64,000 bases of DNA from Bradyrhizobium betae (GTDB lineage: Bacteria; Pseudomonadota; Alphaproteobacteria; Rhizobiales; Xanthobacteraceae), in the NCBI RefSeq assembly GCF_008932115.1, contig NZ_CP044543.1:4842501-4906500 (forward strand), read 5' to 3'. Made by a program: the position numbers and the translations under genes. Positions within the stretch are counted from its first letter, which is position 1. The number at the start of each line of letters is the position of its first letter. Below are positions 56,900 through 64,000 of the stretch, in pieces. Under the pieces are notes generated by a model. The model saw only the letters and a list, made by a program, of their open reading frames with translations. It was not told the origin of the DNA and did not search any database.

Positions 56900-57583
56900 C
56901 TAGCCTGCCAATACGGAGATCAGCAGCGCGCTGTAGACTTGAATTCTTCGACCATGGCTGTCGTAGCTGATGAATCCCCGCTCGCGGAACCTGTTCATGA
57001 AGGTGCTGATCCTCGATCGCGTCGTCCCGACCATTTCCGCGAGCGCTTCCTGACTGAGGTTGATTTCGCTTGATCTGCCGGTCTCCTGATCCGTGTCTGC
57101 AAGAACCAGCAAGAGCCGTGCAAGTCGCTTTTCGCTCAGGTTCAACAATTGGTCGCCCAAGTCCTCTTCGAGCCGCGTATTCCGCGACAGAAGATGCGCC
57201 ACGAAAAACGTTGAGAACTCCGGCTCCGAGCGAAGCGTCGAGAGCATCACGTCCTTCGCAATCGAGGTGATCAGGCAGTCCTCCAGGGCTACGACGGTCG
57301 CACTCCGCACGTTCGCGCCACCCAGGCAGGTTTCAGCGAAGAACTGGCCCTTCTGAATGATGCCAACGATGGCTTCCTTGCCACGCTTGGACAGCGTCGT
57401 GACCTTGACTCGTCCCTTGCGGACGTAGCCAACGGTATCGGCGGGTTCACCCTGGGCATGAATCTGCTGATTGGCTTGAAATCGTTCCAGCGTGACGCCG
57501 GCGGTGGGCTTGGCGAGGAACGTCCCGGGGTCAAACCGCGCTTTTGGAGACCTATCGAGCGGTGCATCGGACATGGCATGCAC
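56900..57583 (-). CDS. Crp/Fnr-family transcriptional regulator
   Basis: A 227-residue regulator. The N-terminal cyclic-nucleotide-binding-like domain has ETCLGGANVRSATVVALEDC. A long dimerisation helix follows, then the HTH with LSQEALAEMVGTTRSRISTF. The recognition helix has TTRSRIS rather than the ETxSR of FNR or RETVGR of CRP, so it should read a different palindrome. There are no Fnr-type N-terminal cysteines. A start at 57574 is also possible. It converges on the 56202 cytochrome gene, 50 bases apart, and likely regulates the cluster. Confidence 0.88.
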   Translation of the reverse strand: MHAMSDAPLDRSPKARFDPGTFLAKPTAGVTLERFQANQQIHAQGEPADTVGYVRKGRVKVTTLSKRGKEAIVGIIQKGQFFAETCLGGANVRSATVVALEDCLITSIAKDVMLSTLRSEPEFSTFFVAHLLSRNTRLEEDLGDQLLNLSEKRLARLLLVLADTDQETGRSSEINLSQEALAEMVGTTRSRISTFMNRFRERGFISYDSHGRRIQVYSALLISVLAG

Positions 57584-57760
57584 TTACCAATTAGAGCGCT
57601 GGATCTTGGACGTATTCATTGGTCGATGGTTCACGCGCGCGTGTGTTGCGACAGATCAAAGCTCTGCAACTTGCACTTGCCAATCAATCGCAATCGAGGG
57701 GCGCGCGCCCGGTGCCCCTCGAGCTGCCACGAGCTCGGATGGATGGATGTCGGGCCACTT

Positions 57761-57880
57761 ATCCCCGACAGCTTCGTTACATTGGCGTTCAGGGTGCCGC
57801 CGGCTTCCGCGATGACGCGCAACGTCTTGCTATCGAAGGCGATGTCGGCGAGCGTCACGCTGCTGATATTGGTCTCGATC
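57761..57880 (-). pseudogene. Fragment: copy of the 3' end of the DUF4403 gene
   Basis: Read on the minus strand, this encodes SSVTLADIAFDSKTLRVIAE then AGGTLNANVTKLSGI, almost the same as the last 40 residues of the protein at 62589 (SSLTLADIAFDSRTLRVVAE...). By hand alignment, about 100 of 120 bases agree with 62593-62712. It lies directly after the end of the ABC permease gene and has no start, so it is a remnant. The copies flank the ABC operon on both sides. Confidence 0.8.
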
Positions 57881-58709
57881 AGCCGCCGCTGCCCTTGAGC
57901 CGTTCGTTGCGCCGGCGCAGGCCTTCCAGGGTGGCGAGGAGGATGACGGAGACAGTCGTCAAGATCACCGCCGCTGCCGTGATGGTCGGGCTGATGTTCT
58001 CGCGGATGCCGCTGAACATCTCGCGCGGCAGGGTGCGCTGCTCGGGACCTGCCATGAACAGCACGATCACCACCTCGTCGAAGCTGGTCGCGAAGGCGAA
58101 CAGCGCACCCGACGCGAGGCCGGGCAGGATCAGCGGCAAGATCACGCGGCGGAACGCCTGAAGCGGCGAGGCGCCGAGCGAGGCGGCGGCGCGTGCCAGA
58201 TTGGTGTCGAAGCTTTGCAAGGTCGCGCCGACCGTAATCACCACGAAGGGCGTCGCCAGCGCGGTGTGGGCCAGGATCAGGCCGAGATAACTGCCGGTCA
58301 GTCCGATCGGCGCGAAGAAGAAATAGAGGCCGACCGCGGTGATGACGCCGGGGACGACGACCGGCGACAGCACGAAAGCCAGCACGAGCGGCTTGAACCG
58401 GCTCTTCCACTGCGCCAGCCCCAGCGCTGCCAGCGTGCCAAGCAGCATCGAGAGCAGGGTCGCGGCGACGCCGATGATCATGCTGTTCTTCAGTGAATTC
58501 ATCCAGCGCGGCGAATTGATGAAGTCGTCGTACCAGCGCAAGGAGAGGCCGGGCAGCGGATAGGTGAGGAACGAGCCCGAGCTGAAGGACAGCGGCATGA
58601 TCGCGAGAATCGGCGCGATCAGGAAGATGAATACCAGCGTGGAGATGACGATGGTCGCGGACCACGCGATGCGCTGGCTGGGCGTACGGAGGGAAGAATG
58701 ATCGCTCAA
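57879..58709 (-). CDS. ABC transporter permease (PotC-like)
   Basis: A 276-residue inner-membrane permease of the spermidine/putrescine type, with six membrane helices. The EAA loop is RAAASLGASPLQAFRRVILP, which contacts the ATPase. Its start overlaps the end of the previous permease by four bases. It is the last gene of the operon of four; the C terminus (RNERLKGSGG) stops just before the DUF4403 fragment. The substrate is likely a polyamine or other cation, which is inference. Confidence 0.92.
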   Translation of the reverse strand: MSDHSSLRTPSQRIAWSATIVISTLVFIFLIAPILAIMPLSFSSGSFLTYPLPGLSLRWYDDFINSPRWMNSLKNSMIIGVAATLLSMLLGTLAALGLAQWKSRFKPLVLAFVLSPVVVPGVITAVGLYFFFAPIGLTGSYLGLILAHTALATPFVVITVGATLQSFDTNLARAAASLGASPLQAFRRVILPLILPGLASGALFAFATSFDEVVIVLFMAGPEQRTLPREMFSGIRENISPTITAAAVILTTVSVILLATLEGLRRRNERLKGSGG

Positions 58710-59968
58710 TTCTTCATGCCTCCCGTGACCTGCTGTCCCTGCACCAGCTTGCCGTAGACGAGAGCAAGCAGAAGGGTGGCGAGCAGCAACACCGCGCCCA
58801 GCGCCGAGGCGAGTCCCCAGTTGGCCGTCTCCGTCGTGTAGAGCGCGATGAAATAGCTGATCATCTGGTCGGCGGCGCCGCCGACGAGCGCGGGCGTGAT
58901 GTAGTAGCCGAGCGCCAGGATGAAGACGAGCAGGCTTCCAGCGCCGATGCCGGGCAGGGTTTGCGGCAGGTAGATGCGCAGAAAGGCGGTGACCGGCGGC
59001 GCACCGAGCGAGGCGGCGGCACGCATGTAGGCAGGCGAGATCGCCTTCATGCTGCTGTACAGCGGCAGGATCATGAACGGCAGGAGAACGTGGGTCATGG
59101 CCACGCAGACACCGAAGCGGTTGTAGATCAGCCGCAGCGGCTGTTCGATGATGCCGAGCCAGTGCAGGCTGTCGTTGACGATGCCGTTGCTCTGCAACAG
59201 CACGATCCAGGCGCAGGTGCGGACCAGAAGCGAGGTCCAGAACGGCAGCAGGACGAAGATCATCAACAGATTCGACCGGCCGGGCGGCAGCGTCGCCAGC
59301 AGGTACGCGACCGGGAAGCCGAGGATCAGGCAGAGTGCCGTTACGCTGAGGCTGATGAGGAAGGTACGGGCAAAGACGTCGCGGTAGATGGCCTGATCCG
59401 GCGAGGCCGAGACGACCGCGCCGTCCACGTTCCGCGTCAGGTCGAGCGCTGCCAGCAGGTAGAAGCCGGTCACCGGGCCGCTGGCGTCCCTGATCGTGGT
59501 CCAGGTGGTGCGCTCGCGCCAGGCCGGGTTGATCTTGCCGAGCGTCTCCCTGGCCGTACCGGGCTCCGGCATCGCCTTCAGATTACGTGCCGTGCCGGTG
59601 AGGATCGTGCGGAAGCCGTTCAGGGCGTAGTTGAGCCGCTTGGCTGCGATGGCGATGGTGCCGGCGGCACGCGCCGCCATGATGTCGCTGGCCAGCGCCG
59701 CGTAGGCCTTTTCGTCCGGCAGGTCCTTGCCGTTCCAGTCGGCGAGAGCAGCGACCGTTTGCGGCAGAACCTGACGCACCTCGCGGTCGTCGACCGCGCG
59801 CCACAGCATGCCGGCGATCGGGCCCGCGAAGGTGAAGAGCAGGAACAGCAGCAGCGGCCCGACGAGCGCGAACGCCTTGAGCTGGCGCGCGCGTTCGGCC
59901 TGCTTCAGGCGCCGCTTGAGCGACACCTCGGGCTTGGCATCGGCGCCGGTGAGGGACGCTGCTGTCAT
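58706..59968 (-). CDS. ABC transporter permease (PotB-like) with long N-terminal insert
   Basis: A 420-residue permease; classic PotB has about 280. The membrane region begins with LVGPLLLFLLFTFAGPIAGM, then an extra segment of about 130 residues (DDREVRQVLPQTVAALADWN to RNVDGAVV) that should lie in the periplasm, then the usual permease core. The EAA loop is RAAASLGAPPVTAFLRIYLP. I start it at MTAASLTGADAKPEVSLKRR. The extra loop is known in some permeases of this subfamily. It pairs with the PotC-like protein. Confidence 0.9.
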   Translation of the reverse strand: MTAASLTGADAKPEVSLKRRLKQAERARQLKAFALVGPLLLFLLFTFAGPIAGMLWRAVDDREVRQVLPQTVAALADWNGKDLPDEKAYAALASDIMAARAAGTIAIAAKRLNYALNGFRTILTGTARNLKAMPEPGTARETLGKINPAWRERTTWTTIRDASGPVTGFYLLAALDLTRNVDGAVVSASPDQAIYRDVFARTFLISLSVTALCLILGFPVAYLLATLPPGRSNLLMIFVLLPFWTSLLVRTCAWIVLLQSNGIVNDSLHWLGIIEQPLRLIYNRFGVCVAMTHVLLPFMILPLYSSMKAISPAYMRAAASLGAPPVTAFLRIYLPQTLPGIGAGSLLVFILALGYYITPALVGGAADQMISYFIALYTTETANWGLASALGAVLLLATLLLALVYGKLVQGQQVTGGMKN

Positions 59969-60043
59969 GAGATGCGTCTCATTGACTCGTCCCCATTGCG
60001 AGTGGGGCAATCGCAAATGGCCTTGTGGAGGGGCCTGAGCAAG

Positions 60044-60180
60044 CGCCTCGTCCTTCGAGACGACCGCTTTGCGGTCTCCTCAGGATGAGGCTCATTGACA
60101 TTGGTGCCTGTAGAGTCGCTGCCACAGACTCAGACCTCATCCCGAGGAGTCCGCCGAAGGCGGGCGTCTCGAAGGATGGC
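60044..60180. repeat. Family C intergenic repeat between transporter genes
   Basis: Two palindromic parts, CGTCCTTCGAGACGACCGCTT-type at 60049 with CTCCTCAGGATGAGG, and CTCATCCCGAGGAGTCCGCC-type at 60137 with CGTCTCGAAGGATGG. It lies in the 260-base gap between the binding protein and permease genes of one operon. Confidence 0.65.
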
Positions 60181-60229
60181 CGCAACGAAGCTGCCTTCAA
60201 TGCGCACCGCAGGCCAGTTCGATCGCGCG

Positions 60230-61288
60230 TTATTTCGCGGCCCATTTGTTGAAGCGCTCGGTCAGCCGATCGATGTTCTCGAGCCAGAAGGCCACGTTGA
60301 TCTCGACCGCGTTCTTGATGTTGTCAGGGGCGGTCGGCAGGTCTTTCAGAACGGCTGGCGGCAGCTTGCCTGCTGCATCCTTGTTCGAGGTGCCGTAGGC
60401 GATGTTTTCCGACAGTTTCGACTGGTTCTCCGCCTTGCCCGCGAAGTCGAGGAACTTGTAGGCCGCGTCCTTGTTCGGACTTCCCTTCAGGATGACCCAG
60501 CTGTCGAGCGTGAACAGCGCGCCGTCCCACACCATGCCGAAGTTCTTCTTGTCGTTCTTGTTCGCGGTGTCGATGCGGCCATTGTAGACCGACGTCATCA
60601 CCACCTCGCCGGAGGCGAGCAATTGCGGCGGCTGGGCACCGGCCTTCCACCAGACGATGTCGCCCTTGATGGTGTCCAGTTTCTTGAAGGCGCGCTCGAC
60701 GCCTTCGTCGGTCGCCAGCACCTTGTAGACGTCCTTCGGTGCGACGCCGTCGGCCATCAGGGCGATCTCCAGCGTGGTCTTCGGGCCTTGACGCAGGGCG
60801 CGCTTGCCCGGAATCTTCTTGGTGTCGAAGAAGTCGGCCCAGCCGCCCGGGGCCTGCTTCAGCTTGTCCTTGTCGTAGCCGAGCACGAAATCATAGAGGA
60901 TGGCGCCGACGCCGCAGGGGTTGACCGACGGCGGGATATAGACGGCCTCGCCGCCGATCCTGGAATAATCCAGCTTCTCGTACAGGCCCTCTTCACAGCC
61001 GACCGCGAGTTCGTCGCTCTCGACCTGAACGACGTCCCAGGTGGCGGCGCCACCCTGCACCTTGGCGCGCAAAACGCCGACACCGCCGTCCCAGGACTCG
61101 TCGTTCATCGCAACACCGGCGGCCTTCTTGAACGGCTCGAAATAGACCTTCTTCTGGGCATCCTGATACGCGCCGCCCCATGACACGACGGTCAGGTCAC
61201 GCGCCTGCGCGACATTGGCCAGCGCAGCGCTGGCGCTGAACGCCGCTGCGAACCCCAAAGCAATCCTGCCAGTCTTGCGCTTCAGCAT
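60230..61288 (-). CDS. Polyamine-type ABC transporter substrate-binding protein
   Basis: A 352-residue periplasmic receptor (PotD/iron(III)-like class) with a signal peptide (ends VAQARDLT). It begins LTVVSWGGAYQDAQKKVYFE, the block typical of polyamine receptors, and has DVVQVESDELAVGCEEGLYE, NPCGVGAILYDFVLGYDKDK and GDIVWWKAGAQPPQLLASGE. I start it at MLKRKTGRIAL (61288); longer frames upstream have no signal character. It delivers the ligand to the two permeases encoded downstream. Confidence 0.9.
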   Translation of the reverse strand: MLKRKTGRIALGFAAAFSASAALANVAQARDLTVVSWGGAYQDAQKKVYFEPFKKAAGVAMNDESWDGGVGVLRAKVQGGAATWDVVQVESDELAVGCEEGLYEKLDYSRIGGEAVYIPPSVNPCGVGAILYDFVLGYDKDKLKQAPGGWADFFDTKKIPGKRALRQGPKTTLEIALMADGVAPKDVYKVLATDEGVERAFKKLDTIKGDIVWWKAGAQPPQLLASGEVVMTSVYNGRIDTANKNDKKNFGMVWDGALFTLDSWVILKGSPNKDAAYKFLDFAGKAENQSKLSENIAYGTSNKDAAGKLPPAVLKDLPTAPDNIKNAVEINVAFWLENIDRLTERFNKWAAK

Positions 61289-61349
61289 GGTCTTGGTTCC
61301 TTCTTCATATGCGTTGCGTTGCGTTGAGCTTGATCGATGCCGGTGCGGA

Positions 61350-62459
61350 TCAGACGGGATCGAGGGCCAGGCAGTCCTCGGGACGAAAGCTGATGAACAC
61401 GCTGTCCCCATGCCTCAATTCGCCATGCGCCCCCGGCTGAAGCTTGACCATGAACTCCCCGTTGCCGGCGACATCGAGCACGGCAAGCGCGTGGTCGCCG
61501 AGATAGATGGTGTTTCGCACCCTGGCCGGTAGCCGGTTCGGTCCGTCGCTGGAGTTGCCCTCCGGAATGATGGCGATCCGCTCCGGCCGCACCGACAGCG
61601 AGGTCGATGCGCCCGCGGCTGATACATTGACCACCCGTGCGGTCACGGTGCCGCCCCCGGCTAACACGACCCGACAATATTGCTTGTCGATCGTCTCGAC
61701 CGTTCCGGTCAGCACGTTGTTCTCGCCGATGAAATGGGCCACGAAGCTGTTCACCGGATTCTCGTACAGCGTGTCCGGCCTGTCGATCTGCTGCACGATG
61801 CCGTCGTTGAACACGGCGATGCGGTCCGACATGGTGAGCGCTTCACTCTGATCGTGGGTGACATAGACGATCGTGATGCCCATCGTCTCGTGCAGTTGCT
61901 TGATCTCCAGCTGCATCTGTTCCCGCAGGCGCTTGTCCAGGGCGCCGAGCGGCTCGTCCATCAGCACCAGTTGCGGATTGAAAACCAGCGCGCGGGCCAG
62001 CGCCACGCGCTGCTGCTGACCGCCCGAGAGCTGCCCGGGCCGCCGGTGCGCCAGGGTTTCCATCTTGATCATCCGCAACGCCGCGCTGACGCGCTCCTGC
62101 GCTTCGGCCTTGTTGGTCCCGCGAACGGACAGCGGGAAGGCGATGTTCTCCGCGATCGTCAGGTGCGGGAACAAGGCATAGTTCTGGAACACCATGCCGA
62201 TGTCGCGCTTGTGCGGCGGCACGTTCCTGATCGGCCGTTCCGCGAGGTAGATCTCGCCCTGGGTCGGAACCTCGAAGCCGGCCAGCATCATCAGCGTGGT
62301 CGTCTTGCCCGAGCCCGACGGGCCGAGCAGCGTGATGAACTCGCCCTTCCTGATGTCGAGATCGAGGTTCTTCACCACGAGGTGCTCGCCATCATAGGTC
62401 TTCTGAATGCCGGAAAACCGTACCAGTGCCGGCGAAGGCGTGACCAAGCCGGCGTCCAT
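61350..62459 (-). CDS. Polyamine-type ABC transporter ATPase (PotA-like)
   Basis: A 369-residue ATPase. Walker A is LLGPSGSGKTTTLMMLAGFE, Q-loop VFQNYALFPHLTI, signature LSGGQQQRVALARAL and Walker B LVLMDEPLGALDK. A C-terminal TOBE domain (about 285-365) with SLSVRPERIAIIPEG follows. It is the first gene of the operon in transcription order; 61 bases separate it from the binding protein gene. The start at MDAGLVTPSPALVRFSGIQK is normal. Confidence 0.94.
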   Translation of the reverse strand: MDAGLVTPSPALVRFSGIQKTYDGEHLVVKNLDLDIRKGEFITLLGPSGSGKTTTLMMLAGFEVPTQGEIYLAERPIRNVPPHKRDIGMVFQNYALFPHLTIAENIAFPLSVRGTNKAEAQERVSAALRMIKMETLAHRRPGQLSGGQQQRVALARALVFNPQLVLMDEPLGALDKRLREQMQLEIKQLHETMGITIVYVTHDQSEALTMSDRIAVFNDGIVQQIDRPDTLYENPVNSFVAHFIGENNVLTGTVETIDKQYCRVVLAGGGTVTARVVNVSAAGASTSLSVRPERIAIIPEGNSSDGPNRLPARVRNTIYLGDHALAVLDVAGNGEFMVKLQPGAHGELRHGDSVFISFRPEDCLALDPV

Positions 62460-62588
62460 GTTGTCCTCGCGTGATCAGCTTCAGTGCCGTCCGGACCTCG
62501 TCCGAGGTTGCGAAAGACAGCTTAGCATCCTCGGGCGAGAATGCCAGCGGTGCAAGCGACGCGCGCCGGCCCGGCGCGTGAGGGCGCG

Positions 62589-64000
62589 CTACATCCCCGA
62601 CAGCTTCGTCACAAACACATTCAGCGTGCCGCCGGCTTCGGCGACGACGCGCAGCGTCCTGGAGTCGAAGGCGATGTCGGCGAGCGTCAGGCTGCTGATG
62701 TTGGCATCGACCTTGATGCCGTCTTCGCTCTTCTGGTAGTCGGCGATCGCGGCTGTGATCTTCTCGCGCGCATTGGCGGCGATCGGCTTGAGGTCGAGCG
62801 TCGCCTTCTGCACCAGCGTCTGCTGGAGCTGCGGCACGACGGCGCGCGCGGCGGCGCCCAAAAGGCCGAAGGCCGCCTCGGATTCCACTGCGAGCTGAAT
62901 GTCGGCGAGCCGCAACGTCTGCTGCGCCTGGTCGAGCATCGGCCGGCCCCAGATGTGCACGGTGGCCTCCGCGCCGAGACCGAGCCAGCTCTTCTTCTCC
63001 TTCGCGCGCACCAGCAGCGAGATCAGCAGCCGCTCGCCCGACGGGACCACGTTGACGCTCTTCACGGTGACGTCGACCGGGCCGGAGCCGTCCTCGGGAT
63101 AGGTGTGGCCGACCATCTGTGCCGCGATCAGCTTGTTGATCTCGGTGAAGGGCACGTCGATCGGCACGCCGATGTTCACGCCGGTGCCGGTCGGCGGCAC
63201 GATCGAGATTTTTTCGGGGAACGGACAGTCCGGCTTGGTCGGCGTCGAGGTCACGCGCGTCTCGAGCTCGAGTCCGAGCAGCAGCGTCACGTTCTGCGCG
63301 TCGACGCGCGGCTGCGCCGCGATGGCGCGGACCGGCTTCATCTCCAGCCAGAGCGGCGGCAGCGCGGCGGAGGCGCCGGAGCCCTGCAGCGGAATGGAGC
63401 GGCAGGCCTTGGCCCATTGCAGCTTTGCATTGTCGCGCAGCGAGGGATCGTTGCGGATGCGCTCGGAGACGACGTTGATCTGCTCGCCGACGTTCTTGTC
63501 GATCAGCGGCTTCACCTGCGCCGGCACGTTGACCTTGGCGCCGGCGACGTTGAGGTTGGTGTCGCCGAGATTGACCTGCGCCCCGAGATTGGGCTCGAGA
63601 TGCCAGTTCGCCGCGAGCTTCGGGCGCGAGGTGACGATGACGTTGCCCCTGATCTCGGCGCTGGCGTTCAAATTCTTGATGTTGACCGCGCCGATCCGTT
63701 TCGCCGCGTCACCGCCGAGCACGCTGCCGAGGGCGTCGCCGAGCGCGCCGGTGGCTTTCGACGACAGCGAACCCGTCACGTTCAGCTTGCCGTTGAGCGG
63801 CGTCGAGATCGTCAGCACGTCCTTGTCGCCGGCGGCCGACATCGGCCCGCGCACGGCGGACCAGCCGATGTCGGCATTCTCCAGGATCTGCGAGATTGGA
63901 TTATCGGCCTTGCCGGCGAAATTGCGCGGCGCGGCTTTCTCCGCCTGGTCGCGGATCGCCGACAGCGCAATCGCGACCGGCGCGACCACGATCGAGCTCT
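62589..64000 (-). CDS. DUF4403-type envelope protein, N terminus beyond the window
   Basis: At least 470 residues, open at the window edge; the frame is still running at position 64000 (SSIVVAPVAIALSAIRD). The sequence is beta-rich with repeated strands, and has KSVNVVPSGERLLISLLVRA, HTYPEDGSGPVDVTV and the C-terminal SSLTLADIAFDSRTLRVVAE. These fit the DUF4403 family of Rhizobiales, beta-rich proteins that resemble lipid-binding (SMP/BPI-like) folds. Its role is unknown. The C-terminal 40 codons recur as a fragment at 57761. Confidence 0.8.
   Translation of the reverse strand, partial: SSIVVAPVAIALSAIRDQAEKAAPRNFAGKADNPISQILENADIGWSAVRGPMSAAGDKDVLTISTPLNGKLNVTGSLSSKATGALGDALGSVLGGDAAKRIGAVNIKNLNASAEIRGNVIVTSRPKLAANWHLEPNLGAQVNLGDTNLNVAGAKVNVPAQVKPLIDKNVGEQINVVSERIRNDPSLRDNAKLQWAKACRSIPLQGSGASAALPPLWLEMKPVRAIAAQPRVDAQNVTLLLGLELETRVTSTPTKPDCPFPEKISIVPPTGTGVNIGVPIDVPFTEINKLIAAQMVGHTYPEDGSGPVDVTVKSVNVVPSGERLLISLLVRAKEKKSWLGLGAEATVHIWGRPMLDQAQQTLRLADIQLAVESEAAFGLLGAAARAVVPQLQQTLVQKATLDLKPIAANAREKITAAIADYQKSEDGIKVDANISSLTLADIAFDSRTLRVVAEAGGTLNVFVTKLSGM

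Overview
The window looks like chromosome of an alphaproteobacterium of the Rhizobiales, most likely Bradyrhizobium or a close relative. The reasons are the high GC content, GC-rich third codon positions that create long antisense ORFs, many Bradyrhizobium-style small secreted proteins, dozens-of-base palindromic intergenic repeats, Irr/ICE-type iron boxes, a FixK/FNR box and a CtrA box. I identified everything by eye from sequence and translated protein motifs; no database search was run. No tRNA, rRNA, CRISPR array, transposase or integrase was seen.

Layout. 0-5 kb: a 2-hydroxyacid dehydrogenase, a fused double ATPase of a dipeptide-type ABC importer, an intracellular PHB depolymerase and a glutathione S-transferase. 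5-11 kb: small proteins, an enolase-superfamily gene with a frameshift, an SMP-30-type lactonase, a GNAT acetyltransferase and a GMC oxidoreductase, followed by an 800-base gene-free block of repeats with a strong nested hairpin. 11-16 kb: MoxR ATPase, GlsB-type membrane protein, a frameshifted CoxE-type VWA protein and two rhodanese-type sulfurtransferases. 16-22 kb: L,D-transpeptidase, hydroxyacid dehydrogenase, EttA and a lytic transglycosylase. 22-28 kb: glycine-zipper secreted proteins, the iron-storage pair bfd-bfr with ICE boxes, a PPOX flavoprotein, DoxX-like protein and an alpha/beta hydrolase. 28-30 kb: a collagen-like protein, a small membrane protein under a perfect FixK box, and a Fis-type HTH protein under a perfect CtrA box. 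30-39 kb: two paralogous outer-membrane proteins each made of two tandem barrels, several small secreted proteins, RidA, a 24-residue membrane peptide, and a receiver-like protein that lacks its phosphoacceptor aspartate.

39.6-41.2 kb is an AT-richer two-gene insert of unknown function; the second protein has a HEPN-like RNYVHP motif. 41.2-46.3 kb is a complete thiamine operon (thiO-thiS-thiG-thiE-thiC) under a TPP riboswitch, with palindromic repeats inserted between its genes. 46-51 kb holds a lytic transglycosylase, an OmpR/EnvZ-type two-component pair and secreted proteins.

52.3-57.6 kb is the most unusual locus: a Cyc2-like outer-membrane protein with one N-terminal haem motif fused to a barrel, another outer-membrane barrel, three dihaem periplasmic c-type cytochromes (two of them close paralogues) and a Crp/Fnr regulator, with a perfect TGTTC-N6-GAACA palindrome in the divergent promoter region. 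It looks like an electron-transfer route across the outer membrane. 57.9-62.5 kb is a polyamine-type ABC importer operon, flanked on one side by an intact DUF4403-type gene (running off the window) and on the other by a 120-base copy of that gene's 3' end.

Four otherwise good genes carry an apparent loss of a single base, so residual assembly error should be considered before calling them pseudogenes.
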